Positions 8,840 through 17,769 of a DNA stretch of 64,000 nucleotides are shown here, piece after piece (position 1 is the stretch's first letter; each line of letters opens with the position of its first letter). Source of the stretch: an uncultured Victivallales bacterium (GTDB lineage Bacteria; Verrucomicrobiota; Lentisphaeria; Victivallales; UBA1829); contig CALXRI010000009.1 in the NCBI GenBank assembly GCA_944390795.1, positions 52,386 to 116,385 of the forward strand, given 5' to 3'. The notes beneath the pieces were generated by a model. That model ran no database searches. It saw only the letters and a list, made by a program, of their open reading frames with translations, and was not told the DNA's origin. Made by a program: the position numbers and the translations under genes.

Positions 8840-10426
8840 CTATTTCGGCGAATTTGCGGCCGGGACATCGGAATCCCCGTAACGGTGCTCCATGCTCCGG
8901 AACTCCATGAGGGCGGGAAAGAACTTCAGTTTGACCACGCCGGTCTTTCCGTTGCGGTTCTTCTCCACGATCAGTTCGGCATCCACGCCGACTTTGTTCG
9001 CCTCGGGATTCGACTCCTTCGTATCATCGCGGTTGCGGTGCAGAAACACCACGACGTCCGCGTCCTGTTCAATCGCGCCGGACTCGCGCAGATGGCTCAG
9101 TTTCGGTCTGGCATTCGCAGGGCCGGCGCCTTTCTCCACCTCGCGGTTCAGCTGGGCGAGCACCAGCACCGGAAGCCCGAGATCCTTCGCCAGTTTTTTC
9201 AAACCGCCGGAAATCGCCGCAACTTCCACCTGGCGGCTGTCCTTGCCCGCCGCATCGCCGGATTTCATCAGCTGAAGATAGTCAATCACAATCAGATCAA
9301 GTTTGTGAAGATCGTGCAGTTTCCGAGCCTTGGCGCGGAGTTCGAACACGGAAATCCCCGCGGTCGGGTCGATATACAGCCGGGCATTCTTCAGCGCGAT
9401 TGCAGCTGCGCTCAGGCGGGAGGAATCGCCGGGTTTCAGATTCCGGTCCATGATGGACGAGATCGGAACGCGCGACTCGGTGCACAGCAGACGCTGCGCC
9501 ACCTGTTCCGCACTCATCTCCAGACTGAAAAACGCTACCGTTCTGCGCTTTCCGCCGATATCCTTCATCATGATGTTGCGCACGATGTTCAGCGCGATGG
9601 CAGTTTTCCCGATGGACGGACGGGCGGCGAGAACAAACATTTCCCCGGCTTTCAGGCCGCCTCCGATCAAGGCGTCCAGATCCGGAAACTCGGTTGGAAT
9701 GCCGGGTTCGACTTCCCGGTTGTAAACGCGCATGAAGTACTCGAACGTCTCCTGCATCAGGTCGCGGAGACTGCGGACCTCCGGCTGGACAAAACGGTTG
9801 CGCACCTTGAAGATTTCTGATTCGATGGTATCAAGCAGACTCTTGACATCATCCGTGGTGTTGCGGCAGAGATCAACCGCCGCCGTGCAGGTGCGGATCA
9901 TCTCCCGCAGCATGGCATAGTCGCGCAGCGTATGGCACCACGTCTCCACATTCGCCGTGCTGACAATGGAGCTCTGGACGTCGAGCAGATACTCCTGTCC
10001 GCCGATCGCCTCAAGTTTCGAATTGCGTCCCAGATAATCGGATACGGAAAGAAGATCGATTCCGATGTTTTTCTCGGCAAGCTCCAGAATCGCCTCGTAA
10101 ATGACGGCCAGCTTCGGATCATAGAAGATCATGAGCGCCTGGCTGTGAAACGCGCTTTTCCGGAGAGCGTCCACATCCCCGCTCTTTTTCTTCTGCATCC
10201 CCGTTTCAGGCGCGGAAAGCCCGCCGAGAACCGTGAGAACGGTGGCAATGCAGGAAGGTTCGATCAAAAGGGCGGCAACCACGGCGCGCTCCGTGTCCGG
10301 ATCCGCAAACGCGGAAGATGCAGAGGGGACGCCCGCGCCGCGCCTCTGCATTCCCGTTTCGGAAACCTGCGCCTCCGGAGATTCTCCGGCGGCGGGCCCC
10401 TCACTATAGTCCTCAACGGCCATCAT
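8840..10426 (-). CDS. dnaB: Replicative DNA helicase DnaB with two inserts in the N-terminal part
   Basis: Hexameric replication-fork helicase. The RecA-type core has Walker A ARPSIGKTA, Walker B LIVIDYLQLM, VLAQLNREVE and a C-terminal sensor region with VVFLHRNRDD. The N-terminal primase-binding domain is atypical. About 43 residues precede the usual start of the fold, and about 35 extra residues follow LLIEPSCIATVLTVLG. Both extra pieces begin with ETGMQ plus basic residues. The start codon overlaps the rplI stop (TGATG), so it is translationally coupled to rplI. Confidence 0.95.
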   Translation of the reverse strand: MMAVEDYSEGPAAGESPEAQVSETGMQRRGAGVPSASSAFADPDTERAVVAALLIEPSCIATVLTVLGGLSAPETGMQKKKSGDVDALRKSAFHSQALMIFYDPKLAVIYEAILELAEKNIGIDLLSVSDYLGRNSKLEAIGGQEYLLDVQSSIVSTANVETWCHTLRDYAMLREMIRTCTAAVDLCRNTTDDVKSLLDTIESEIFKVRNRFVQPEVRSLRDLMQETFEYFMRVYNREVEPGIPTEFPDLDALIGGGLKAGEMFVLAARPSIGKTAIALNIVRNIMMKDIGGKRRTVAFFSLEMSAEQVAQRLLCTESRVPISSIMDRNLKPGDSSRLSAAAIALKNARLYIDPTAGISVFELRAKARKLHDLHKLDLIVIDYLQLMKSGDAAGKDSRQVEVAAISGGLKKLAKDLGLPVLVLAQLNREVEKGAGPANARPKLSHLRESGAIEQDADVVVFLHRNRDDTKESNPEANKVGVDAELIVEKNRNGKTGVVKLKFFPALMEFRSMEHRYGDSDVPAANSPK

Positions 10427-10878
10427 CAGGCTCTGACGATTACGATTTTACCGTTCGCCACAATGTCCTGATGAAGCTTGATGTTGATCGTGTATTCCCC
10501 GAGGGAGCGGATGTGCTTGTCCATCCGGATGCGCTGATGCTCCACTTTCACACCGTTGACGGCGTAAATCTCCGCGACCATTCTTTCCGTCACGGAACCG
10601 AACAGATGGTTGTCGTCAGAAGCCTGCATCGGTATCTGGATCACCATGCCGGCAATTTTGTCGGCGAGCGCCTGCGCAGCCTCAAGTTCCGCTTTCCGTC
10701 TGGCTTCGATTTTCTCCTTCTGCGCTTCAATCTGCTTGAGAACGACAGGGGAAGCGGGCGCCGCAAGACCTCTCGGAATCAGAAAATTTCTTCCATATCC
10801 GGGCGCGACATGCACGGAATCACCGGCAAGGCCGAGATCCTCAACATCCTGCAGAAGTACCAATTTCATAGATGCCAT
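10426..10878 (-). CDS. rplI: 50S ribosomal protein L9
   Basis: Large-subunit protein of 150 residues that binds 23S rRNA domain V. The N-terminal MKLVLLQDVEDLG...GYGRNFLIPRGLA is the L9 signature; a charged connecting helix and the C-terminal domain follow. Longer open sequence exists upstream, but the ATG at 10878 follows GAAAGG at a spacing of 8-9 bases and starts at the family position. It lies in the classical rpsF-ssb-rpsR-rplI-dnaB order. Confidence 0.95.
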   Translation of the reverse strand: MASMKLVLLQDVEDLGLAGDSVHVAPGYGRNFLIPRGLAAPASPVVLKQIEAQKEKIEARRKAELEAAQALADKIAGMVIQIPMQASDDNHLFGSVTERMVAEIYAVNGVKVEHQRIRMDKHIRSLGEYTINIKLHQDIVANGKIVIVRA

Positions 10879-10907
10879 TGTTGTAAGCCTTTCTTCAAAA
10901 AGTTTCC

Positions 10908-11144
10908 TCAAAGAACAATGCTGATGATTCTGGCGCGCTTGACGGCGACGCTGAGCATTTTCTGATGTTTCAGGCAGGTGCCCGTGATGCGGCGGGGAAG
11001 AATACGGCCCTTCTCCGTCTGGAACTTCTTCAGAAGATCGGCATCCTTGAAGTCGATGAAATTGATCTTGTTCTCGCAAAGTCTGCAGATTTTCGGTTTC
11101 GCCATGCGTCTTTTCATGCGGCGCTTCTTATTCACCATTGCCAT
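10908..11144 (-). CDS. rpsR: 30S ribosomal protein S18
   Basis: Small-subunit platform protein of 78 residues that pairs with S6. The conserved core [31 protein letters not shown] and the C-terminal [10 protein letters not shown] are clear. It keeps a CRLC pair near residue 20 together with C/H in TCLKH, so it may be the zinc-binding form. AAGGAGAA lies 9 bases before the start. It sits between ssb and rplI in a tight operon. Confidence 0.95.
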   Translation of the reverse strand: MAMVNKKRRMKRRMAKPKICRLCENKINFIDFKDADLLKKFQTEKGRILPRRITGTCLKHQKMLSVAVKRARIISIVL

Positions 11145-11184
11145 GACTGAATTCTCCTTAAGGTTGGTTTATTTTCATTGCGTT

Positions 11185-11781
11185 TCAGAAAGGAATGTCG
11201 TCATCGACGCCTTCCACAGTCTCGAACGGCGGATCGTCCGGAGGCATCTGCGGGACATCCTCCGGCGCAGGCGGCGCAGGCGGTGCAGACTGCTGACGGT
11301 ACTGCTGCGGACGACCCTGCGGGCCTCTCTGCGCCCCGTATCCGCCCTGCGGACCGCCGCCATACCCGTTTTGCGGGCCGCGGTTGTACTGGGAGTAGCC
11401 CCCGGGCTGTCCGCCTTCCGGCGGCATGTCGCCAGCGGGCCGGTCGTCCCTGCGGTCAAGGAACTGCACCCGATCCGCGTTCACGCGAAGGCGCGAGCGC
11501 TTTTTCTGAGTCTCACGGTCGTCCCATTGATCGTAGACAAGACGTCCTTCAATGAATACGGCGGAACCTTTCTGCAGGAAGCGCGAAGCGGTCTCCGCCT
11601 GCTTCCCCCAGACAACAATCTCGACAAAACACGTTTCGTCGCGCTCCTGTCCGTTGGCCTGCATGAAACGCCGGTTGATCGCCATGCCGAATTCGCATAC
11701 GGCACTGCCGGACGGCGTGTATCTGATCTCCGGGTTCCTCGTGAGGTTTCCCATAAGCAGGACTTTATTCAGCGATGCCAT
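11185..11781 (-). CDS. ssb: Single-stranded DNA-binding protein
   Basis: Single-strand DNA-binding protein for replication and repair. An OB fold fills residues 1-110 (NKVLLMGNLTRNPEIRYTPSG, VEIVVWGKQAE, FIEGRL). A Gly/Gln/Pro/Tyr-rich linker of about 70 residues follows. The acidic tip DDDIPF is the docking peptide for partner proteins. Its position between rpsF and rpsR is the conserved bacterial arrangement. Confidence 0.96.
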   Translation of the reverse strand: MASLNKVLLMGNLTRNPEIRYTPSGSAVCEFGMAINRRFMQANGQERDETCFVEIVVWGKQAETASRFLQKGSAVFIEGRLVYDQWDDRETQKKRSRLRVNADRVQFLDRRDDRPAGDMPPEGGQPGGYSQYNRGPQNGYGGGPQGGYGAQRGPQGRPQQYRQQSAPPAPPAPEDVPQMPPDDPPFETVEGVDDDIPF

Positions 11782-11814
11782 ATCGAAGGACTCTCCTTTC
11801 TTTCAAAGCGTTTC

Positions 11815-12150
11815 TTATTCCGAGACTTCCGTTGCCGCCGCCAGGGTGGAACGGACCTGTTCCGGACGCTCGAAATTGATGATGAGCAGCCGGATCACTC
11901 TTTCATCCAGACGGAATTTCTCGCGAATATCCTTGCATTTCGCGGGATCAAGCTCGAAAATGTAGTTCCAGTAGATCCCCGCTTTCCGCTTTTTGATTTC
12001 ACGGGCGAACTGCTTGCGACCCATTGCGTTGGACTCCACGACACTGCCACCCCAACTCTGAATCATCTTTGCGAATTCCTCAGAGAAGGCCTTCCCCTCA
12101 TCCTCCACTTTTCTCATGTCGAGAATGAACACTGCCTCATACTTTTTCAA
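11815..12150 (-). CDS. rpsF: 30S ribosomal protein S6 (TTG start)
   Basis: S6 of about 111 residues with the family pattern YEAVFILDMR, a helix region ending FAKMIQSWGG, GRKQFAREIKKRKAGIYWNYIFEL and VIRLLIINFE. No ATG fits. TTG at 12150 follows a perfect AGGAGG at a spacing of 7 and gives LKKYEAVF at the expected N-terminus. GTG at 12156 abuts the ribosome site and is unlikely. It starts 29 bases after pth. Confidence 0.92.
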   Translation of the reverse strand: MKKYEAVFILDMRKVEDEGKAFSEEFAKMIQSWGGSVVESNAMGRKQFAREIKKRKAGIYWNYIFELDPAKCKDIREKFRLDERVIRLLIINFERPEQVRSTLAAATEVSE

Positions 12151-12179
12151 GACCACACCTCCTGGTGTTTTTATATTGT

Positions 12180-12830
12180 TCAAACTGTCTCTTGCCTGTT
12201 TTCCTGTTCCGCTCCGGACGATTCCTGTGAAAAGTCCTGCGAATTGTAAGCGTTCATTGCGGCCGTGCATCCGCGCCTCAGCAGAAGAACGAGCGCATCC
12301 GCCGCCGCATCAAGAACTTTTTCACATACGGAACGCTGTGCTTCAGGAAACTCCGACAGAACGAAATCCGCTCCGCCGTGTCCGTTCCCGTCGCGTCCGA
12401 TCCCGATCCGCATCCGGGGGAAGGATTCCGTCCCGAGCCGCTCGATGATCGATTTGATTCCATTGTGACCGCCGCTGCCGCCGTTTTTCCGGATCCGGAT
12501 CCGTCCGAGAGAAAGATCCATATCGTCATATACGACAATGATCTCTCCCGGAAGAATTCCTTCCCGTTTCATCAGAGCGGAAACCGCGTCTCCGCTCAGA
12601 TTCATATAGGTTTCCGGTTTCTGCAGCAGAAGCGTTCCGCCCGCATACGCGCCGCGCCAGTATCGCGAGGAACAGCCGTGCACCGCTTCGAACTTTCCCG
12701 GAAGCCGGGCAAGCAGCCTGTCCAGCGCCATGAACCCCATGTTGTGTCGCGTCGCGGAATATTCCGCCCCGGGATTTCCAAGTCCCGCAATCAGCAGGCA
12801 TCTTGTAAAATCATTTCCGGAATTCGCCAT
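12180..12830 (-). CDS. pth: Peptidyl-tRNA hydrolase
   Basis: Releases tRNA from stalled peptidyl-tRNA in the cytoplasm. GLGNPGAEYSATRHNMGF near residues 17-34 holds the catalytic His, and LLQKPETYMNLSG, VVYDDMDLSLG and GGSGGHNGIKSI complete the family pattern. The ATG at 12830 is preferred to a GTG 21 bases earlier because it matches the family start and follows GGAGA. It is next to rplY, a very common pairing, and about 25 residues of polar tail exceed the usual length. Confidence 0.94.
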   Translation of the reverse strand: MANSGNDFTRCLLIAGLGNPGAEYSATRHNMGFMALDRLLARLPGKFEAVHGCSSRYWRGAYAGGTLLLQKPETYMNLSGDAVSALMKREGILPGEIIVVYDDMDLSLGRIRIRKNGGSGGHNGIKSIIERLGTESFPRMRIGIGRDGNGHGGADFVLSEFPEAQRSVCEKVLDAAADALVLLLRRGCTAAMNAYNSQDFSQESSGAEQENRQETV

Positions 12831-12875
12831 ATTCCAAGTCTCCGCTCGCACAGGGGCGCGCCGCGCCGCAGGACG

Positions 12876-13565
12876 TTATTTCTTCTTCTTGCCCTCGCCT
12901 TCGGCGGCAGCTGCCGCCGCGGCTTTTTCCGCTCTCTCCTTCTCGCCGATGACCTCCGGCTCCGCACCCTCTTCAGGCGCGGCGGCAGGTTCCGGCACAT
13001 CTTCCACGATCTTGGAGGGATCCACTACATGGAACACCACAATGTCGCCTTCGGAAACGGCCTTGACGCCTTCGGGAAGAACAAGTTCCTCCACGCGCAT
13101 TTCCTGATCCAGCTCCAGTTTGCTGACGTCCACCTCGATGAATTCCGGAAGAGCATCCGGAAGGCATTCCACTTCGATCTCGTGAACGAACTGTTCCAGC
13201 AGGCCGCCCTGGGCAATGCCCGCAGGAACCGTATGACCGGCATGCACCGCAACAGACGCCTTGATGACCTGGTCGCGGCGGACTTCCAGAAAATCAACGT
13301 GGGATGCCTTGCCGCGCATGAAGTCGTTCTGCACGTCCTTGATGAGGGCGAGAATCTCGTTCTCACCCTCTTTGAGAGCGATCAGGTTCAGCTCGAACTT
13401 CTGGAGAGCCTCCCATTCCGCCGCGTTGAAGTAGATGGTTTTGGCCGCGGAACCCCTGCTGTACACGACAGCCGGGATGTGACCCGCCTTGCGCAGTCTG
13501 TTCACCGCGCCTTTGCCCAGTTCGGAACGCGTCACAACGTTCAGCACATGTTTTTGTTTTGCCAT
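12876..13565 (-). CDS. rplY: 50S ribosomal protein L25 (general stress protein Ctc type)
   Basis: Two-domain L25/TL5/Ctc protein that binds 5S rRNA. The N-terminal L25 domain (LNVVTRSELGKGAVNRLRKAGHIPAVVY) is followed by the TL5 beta domain (residues about 95-185, EVECLPDALPEFIEVDVS). The last 40 residues are an Ala/Glu tail ending in lysines. Start supported by AAGGAAG 9 bases upstream. It lies between prs and pth, an order shared by many bacteria. Confidence 0.93.
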   Translation of the reverse strand: MAKQKHVLNVVTRSELGKGAVNRLRKAGHIPAVVYSRGSAAKTIYFNAAEWEALQKFELNLIALKEGENEILALIKDVQNDFMRGKASHVDFLEVRRDQVIKASVAVHAGHTVPAGIAQGGLLEQFVHEIEVECLPDALPEFIEVDVSKLELDQEMRVEELVLPEGVKAVSEGDIVVFHVVDPSKIVEDVPEPAAAPEEGAEPEVIGEKERAEKAAAAAAAEGEGKKKK

Positions 13566-13614
13566 TTCTTATTCTTCCTTACGTTATGAAAAACTTAAGT
13601 TTGTCGTTTCGGTT

Positions 13615-14592
13615 TCAGAGAAAAAGCATCGCCTCGGGATTCACACGGAACAGACTGGATACGGACTCCCCGTCATGAATCCGCTTGATCGCGCGCGCAA
13701 GAAGCGGAGCGATGCAGAGCGTCCGGACGCGACCGCCTTCCATGTCAGTATGCGGCACGGAGTTCGTCGTGATAAGTTCCTCAATCGCGCTGTTTTTGAG
13801 TTTTTCCTGCGCGGCTTCGGTCAGAAGGCAGTGGGAAACGACCGCATAAACTTTTTTCGCCCCTTCCTTCTTGAGGAGTTCCGCCGCGGCGCAGAGCGTG
13901 CCGGCGGTGGAAGTCAGATCGTCGCAGATCACGCAGTCGCGCCCCTTGACGTCCCCGACGAGATGGGAGGATTCCACTGTGGTCGCGCTGACCCGGCGTT
14001 TGGCGACAACGGCGAATCCGCAGTTGAGACGGTCCGCGAAGGAGTGCGCCAGCTTCACGCTCCCGGAATCCGGCGCGACGATCACGGCTTCACCGTTGAT
14101 TTTGAGATGGTCGCGAAGATACGGAATCATGATCGGAGACGCATAAAGATGGTCCACGGGAATATCGAAGAAGCCCTGTATCTGCTGTGCATGCAGATCC
14201 ATCGTGAGGATGCGGTTCGCTCCCGCAACCGTCAGGAGATTGGCGACCAGCTTCGCGGTGATCGGCACGCGCGGACGGTCCTTCCGGTCCTGCCTCGCGT
14301 AGCCGAAGAAGGGAATCACGGCCGTGATTCTCGCCGCGGAGGCGCGCCGCGCGGCATCCAGCATGATCAGAAGCTCCATGATGTTTTCATTGGTCGGATT
14401 GCAGGTCGGCTGAATCAGAAAGACGTCGGCGGTTCTGAGATTGTCGATGTACTGGACGAAAATTTCACCGTCGGGGAAACGCTCGACGTTCACATGTCCG
14501 AGTTCCATTTCCAGATGTCTGGCAATTGACGCAGCCAGCGTCGGGTTGGCCGTTCCGCTGAAAAGCTTGATGTCTCTTGCATAGCCGTCCAT
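13615..14592 (-). CDS. prs: Ribose-phosphate pyrophosphokinase
   Basis: Makes phosphoribosyl pyrophosphate from ribose 5-phosphate and ATP for nucleotide, histidine and NAD synthesis. Visible motifs are KLFSGTANPTLA, ERFPDGEI, VFLIQPTCNPTNENIMEL, FGYARQDRKDRPR, the PRPP loop VICDDLTSTAGTL and the metal-binding TMDLHAQQIQGFFDIPVDHL. The start at ATG 14592 (GGGAG about 11 bases upstream) gives 325 residues, the family length. Longer upstream frames would add about 34 unrelated residues. A strong promoter lies about 250 bases upstream, so the mRNA has an unusually long leader. Confidence 0.94.
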   Translation of the reverse strand: MDGYARDIKLFSGTANPTLAASIARHLEMELGHVNVERFPDGEIFVQYIDNLRTADVFLIQPTCNPTNENIMELLIMLDAARRASAARITAVIPFFGYARQDRKDRPRVPITAKLVANLLTVAGANRILTMDLHAQQIQGFFDIPVDHLYASPIMIPYLRDHLKINGEAVIVAPDSGSVKLAHSFADRLNCGFAVVAKRRVSATTVESSHLVGDVKGRDCVICDDLTSTAGTLCAAAELLKKEGAKKVYAVVSHCLLTEAAQEKLKNSAIEELITTNSVPHTDMEGGRVRTLCIAPLLARAIKRIHDGESVSSLFRVNPEAMLFL

Positions 14593-14976
14593 ATCGCAGA
14601 TAACTCCCTTCCAAAGGTGGTTGAACATTATTTCCGAAACAGGGAAATCCACCGGAAGACGGAGACACGGAAGCGCTTGACAGGCAACGGACATGACGCC
14701 TCCGCATCAAGATCATGACGGTGCGCGGCACGTCCTCTGCAGAAACCTTTCGGGCTTGTCAAGCCGCTCGGGGAGCGGCATCCGGCGGACCGGACGACTT
14801 CAGAATCCATACTTCGGATTAAGGTTTCCCGATATCGGGACGGCAGTTAATGTAGCACATTCCGGAAAAAAATCAAATCCGTTTTGGCTTTTTCCGCCGG
14901 AAATCTTTCCGGGAGGCGGAGAAGAACGGAACCGCATCCCGGCAGAGTCCGGGCGGAGCTGCCGTGCAGGCGGACG
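14593..14976 (-). other. Long untranslated leader and intergenic space before prs
   Basis: This 384-base gap holds the prs promoter (14849-14876) and a predicted leader of about 250 bases. Within the leader a perfect hairpin GCCGCTC-CCC-GAGCGGC (14763-14779) is not followed by a T run. I see no convincing reading frame, tRNA or known riboswitch core. Confidence 0.45.
14849..14876 (-). promoter_or_regulatory. Predicted promoter of prs
   Basis: TTGATT (14876-14871) and TACATT (14854-14849) on the minus strand, 16 bases apart. The same hexamer pair recurs at 29224-29252. Confidence 0.55.
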
Positions 14977-16053
14977 TCAGAGTTCCTTTCCGGTCTCCTT
15001 CTGCATCAGTTCCTGAAACACCTTCTTGTCGCTGGCCTTCATATAGGCCTCCTCGGCGGAAATCAGATCGTTCCGGTAAAGCTTCATCAGGTTGTCGTCC
15101 ATCGTGCACATCCCCCGCGCCTTGTTCGCCTCGATGATGGTGCGGATGTTGGAAATCTGCCCTTCGCGGATGGTGTTGGGAAGTCCGTCGCTCCAGAGCA
15201 GAATCTCATGGCAGGCGATGCGCCCGCCGTCCTTCTTCCGGCAGAGCAGCTGGGAAACGACCCCCTGGAGACATTCGGCAAGCATGGTGCGGATCTGCGT
15301 CTGCTCATCCGCGGGAAAGGCGTCGATGATGCGGTCGATCGTCTTCGGCGCGTTGTTCGTGTGAAGCGTGCCGAAAACGAGCATCCCCATGGCAGCGCAG
15401 GTAAGGCCGAGCCGGATGGTGTCAAGTTCGCGCATTTCGCCGATCAGCACGATATCGGGATCCGAACGCATCGCGCCGCGCAGGGCGCGCGGAAACGACT
15501 CGCTGTGAATGCCGATTTCCCGATGGACGATCGTGCTCATCTTGTTCTGATGCACAAATTCAATCGGGTCCTCGATCGTGACGATGTGTTTGCTCATCGT
15601 GTTGTTGATGTAGTCGATCATGGCGGCGAGCGTGGTGGATTTTCCCGAACCGGTCGGCCCCGTCACAAGGATCAGACCGCTTTTGATCCGGCAGATATCC
15701 AGCAGAATCATGGGCAGCTTCAGTTCCTCGACCGTCAGAATCCGGCTCGGAATCTGCCGCAGAACGGCGCCCATGCCGTGATAATTGTAAAGGTAGTTGC
15801 AGCGGAAACGGGCCAGACCGGGAATCTCGTAGGCGAAGTCCAGATCATGTTTTTCCTTGAAAACGTCCCAGCGGCAGGCAGGAAGACAGATCTCCCGAAG
15901 CATCGTTTCCATGGTTTCCGCGGAAATCGGATTGTCGTCCGCCGGGACAATGGAACCGTGAATCCGGTATTTCGCCGGCGCGCCGACTGCGAGATGAAGG
16001 TCGGAACCCTTCCTGGAAAGCATATCCGTCAGATACTGATCGATCATTGCCAT
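14977..16053 (-). CDS. pilT: PilT-type pilus retraction ATPase
   Basis: Hexameric secretion ATPase that depolymerises type IV pili at the inner membrane. The N-terminal domain begins with SDLHLAVGAPAKYRIHG. The core has Walker A GPTGSGKST, an Asp box with TIEDPIEFVH, Walker B PDIVLIGEMRE and a His box GTLHTNNAPKTIDRIID. The C-terminal LPNTIREGQISNI matches the PilT AIRNLIRE region. ATG at 16053 follows AAGGAG by 8 bases. It lies 12 bases after the second ATPase gene. No pilin, pilB or pilC gene is nearby. Confidence 0.9.
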   Translation of the reverse strand: MAMIDQYLTDMLSRKGSDLHLAVGAPAKYRIHGSIVPADDNPISAETMETMLREICLPACRWDVFKEKHDLDFAYEIPGLARFRCNYLYNYHGMGAVLRQIPSRILTVEELKLPMILLDICRIKSGLILVTGPTGSGKSTTLAAMIDYINNTMSKHIVTIEDPIEFVHQNKMSTIVHREIGIHSESFPRALRGAMRSDPDIVLIGEMRELDTIRLGLTCAAMGMLVFGTLHTNNAPKTIDRIIDAFPADEQTQIRTMLAECLQGVVSQLLCRKKDGGRIACHEILLWSDGLPNTIREGQISNIRTIIEANKARGMCTMDDNLMKLYRNDLISAEEAYMKASDKKVFQELMQKETGKEL

Positions 16054-16065
16054 GCGGAACACTCC

Positions 16066-17703
16066 TTACTGCGCGCCTGGCGGCGGCATGTTTGCGGCCA
16101 GTTTCTTCGCTTCCTGAATCGCCTTCTCCTTGTTCAGCGAGGCGATTTCCGTGGGGCTTGTCATAAATTCGAGAGCGGTCTCATAGGCAATCCCGCCGAC
16201 TTTGAATTTCGCCAGAAGATTCTGATCCAGCGTGCACATCCCCGATTTGCCGCCGATCTGCATGGTCGCCTTCAGCTGGAAAACTTTTCCCTCGCTGATG
16301 ATATTGCCGACCGCCATGGTATTGACCAGAATCTCATACGCCACCGTAAGACGCCCGTCCACCCCCGGAATCAGCCGCTGGCAGATGATGCCCCGGAGAC
16401 TTCCCGCCGTCATGGCGCGGATCTGCGGCTGCTGATTCGGCGGAAAGACATCCAGAATCCGGTTCATCGTATTGGCGGCGTCGCAGGTGTGAAGCGTGCC
16501 GATGACAAGGTGACCCGTCTCCGAGGCCGTGATTGCATTCTCGATCGTTTCAAGGTCATGCATCTCCCCGATCACAATGATATCCGGGTCCTCGCGCAGC
16601 GCCCCTTTGAGCGCCCGGCTGTAGCTTTCCGTGTGCCGTCCGACTTCGCGCTGGGTCACCTGGCAGAGTTTCGACTCCTGCAGAATCTCAATCGGGTCCT
16701 CGACTGTGATGATGTGATCCTGTCGCTTCCGGTTCGCAATGTCCACCAGCGCGGCAAGCGTCGTCGTCTTGCCGCTCCCGACGGGTCCGGTAACGAGAAC
16801 CAGGCCGTTGTGGTAGTCCATCAGACGCTCGAGTGTTGCAACATCATGAGGAAGAAATCCGAGTTCCGACAGCGTCAGCACCTCCCCCGGCACCAGACGG
16901 TAGCTTCCCGAGACGCCGTCCTTCTGATACATCAATGCGGCTCGGAAACGGCTTTTCCCGATTTCCAGAGCGAAATTCATATCCAGTTCCCGGCGGAACT
17001 GCTCCCGGCGTTTTTCGGAAAGCAGTGCAAAGTTCAGGCGCTCCGCCGCTCCGGGAGAAATCACGCAGTCCTCGATCCGCTCAATTTGCAGATTGCGCCG
17101 GATGAACGGCATGCTGTTCGCCGAAATGTGCAGATCGCTCGCACCGAAATCCCGGAGTCCCAGAAGCAGACTTTTCATCAGCTCGGCAAGCTGCATGTCG
17201 TTCATGGAATCCGCACTGCGCAGACTCGGAAGTCCCAGTTCCGTCATTTCAAACTCCATGACCGGTTCCGCCGTGGAAAATGCTTCGGACGGTCCGGCGG
17301 ATTCCTTTTTCACCGCAGGACGCTTCGCCACATCGGGACCGCGGATGGTGCGGGGAGGAGACGCCGCATCATCCGCACGAACCGAGGGCGGAGGCGGAGC
17401 ATCCTTGTCAAATACGGCGGAAGCATCCGGCTGCGATTCCGCTTCGGAAGGCGCAAAAAAATCCGGAGCCTCTCCGGTTGCCGCCTGTTCCTGCGCAAAC
17501 GCAATCACCTGTTCCATCTGTTCAATGAGGGCATCCCGGCTCTCCGGGGGAAGCGTGCCGCTGAGCGCATCGCAGACAGCCTGGGCATAGGTTGCAAGAT
17601 CGGGATCTCCTCCGAGCCGTTCCCCAAGCGAAACAGCATCCGCAAGGGTGATCAGCTCATTGTCCACAAGTGCGGAAATAAACCATTGAACATCCAACTG
17701 CAT
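16066..17703 (-). CDS. Second PilT/PilU-like ATPase with a long N-terminal extension
   Basis: The C-terminal 370 residues are a PilT-family ATPase: ASDLHISANS, Walker A GPVGSGKTT, TVEDPIEIL, Walker B PDIIVIGEMHD, GTLHTCDAANTMNRILD and VGNIISEGK. The first 175 residues are not part of the usual enzyme: a small helical region (WFISALVDNELITLADAV) and then a Pro/Ala/Asp-rich linker. It precedes and is coupled to pilT, resembling a pilU-pilT pair. The extension could bind a regulator or the pilus base; that is a guess. Confidence 0.85.
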   Translation of the reverse strand: MQLDVQWFISALVDNELITLADAVSLGERLGGDPDLATYAQAVCDALSGTLPPESRDALIEQMEQVIAFAQEQAATGEAPDFFAPSEAESQPDASAVFDKDAPPPPSVRADDAASPPRTIRGPDVAKRPAVKKESAGPSEAFSTAEPVMEFEMTELGLPSLRSADSMNDMQLAELMKSLLLGLRDFGASDLHISANSMPFIRRNLQIERIEDCVISPGAAERLNFALLSEKRREQFRRELDMNFALEIGKSRFRAALMYQKDGVSGSYRLVPGEVLTLSELGFLPHDVATLERLMDYHNGLVLVTGPVGSGKTTTLAALVDIANRKRQDHIITVEDPIEILQESKLCQVTQREVGRHTESYSRALKGALREDPDIIVIGEMHDLETIENAITASETGHLVIGTLHTCDAANTMNRILDVFPPNQQPQIRAMTAGSLRGIICQRLIPGVDGRLTVAYEILVNTMAVGNIISEGKVFQLKATMQIGGKSGMCTLDQNLLAKFKVGGIAYETALEFMTSPTEIASLNKEKAIQEAKKLAANMPPPGAQ

Positions 17704-17769
17704 ACCGGGACACTCCTTCCGGTTCGGCCTGGCGGAATCCGGATATTCCGCTCAGGCGGATCAATGAAT

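Noticed and set aside
14700..14976. tRNA or known riboswitch in the prs leader
   Set aside because: No cloverleaf with a TTCRA loop and no recognisable riboswitch core; only a simple hairpin.
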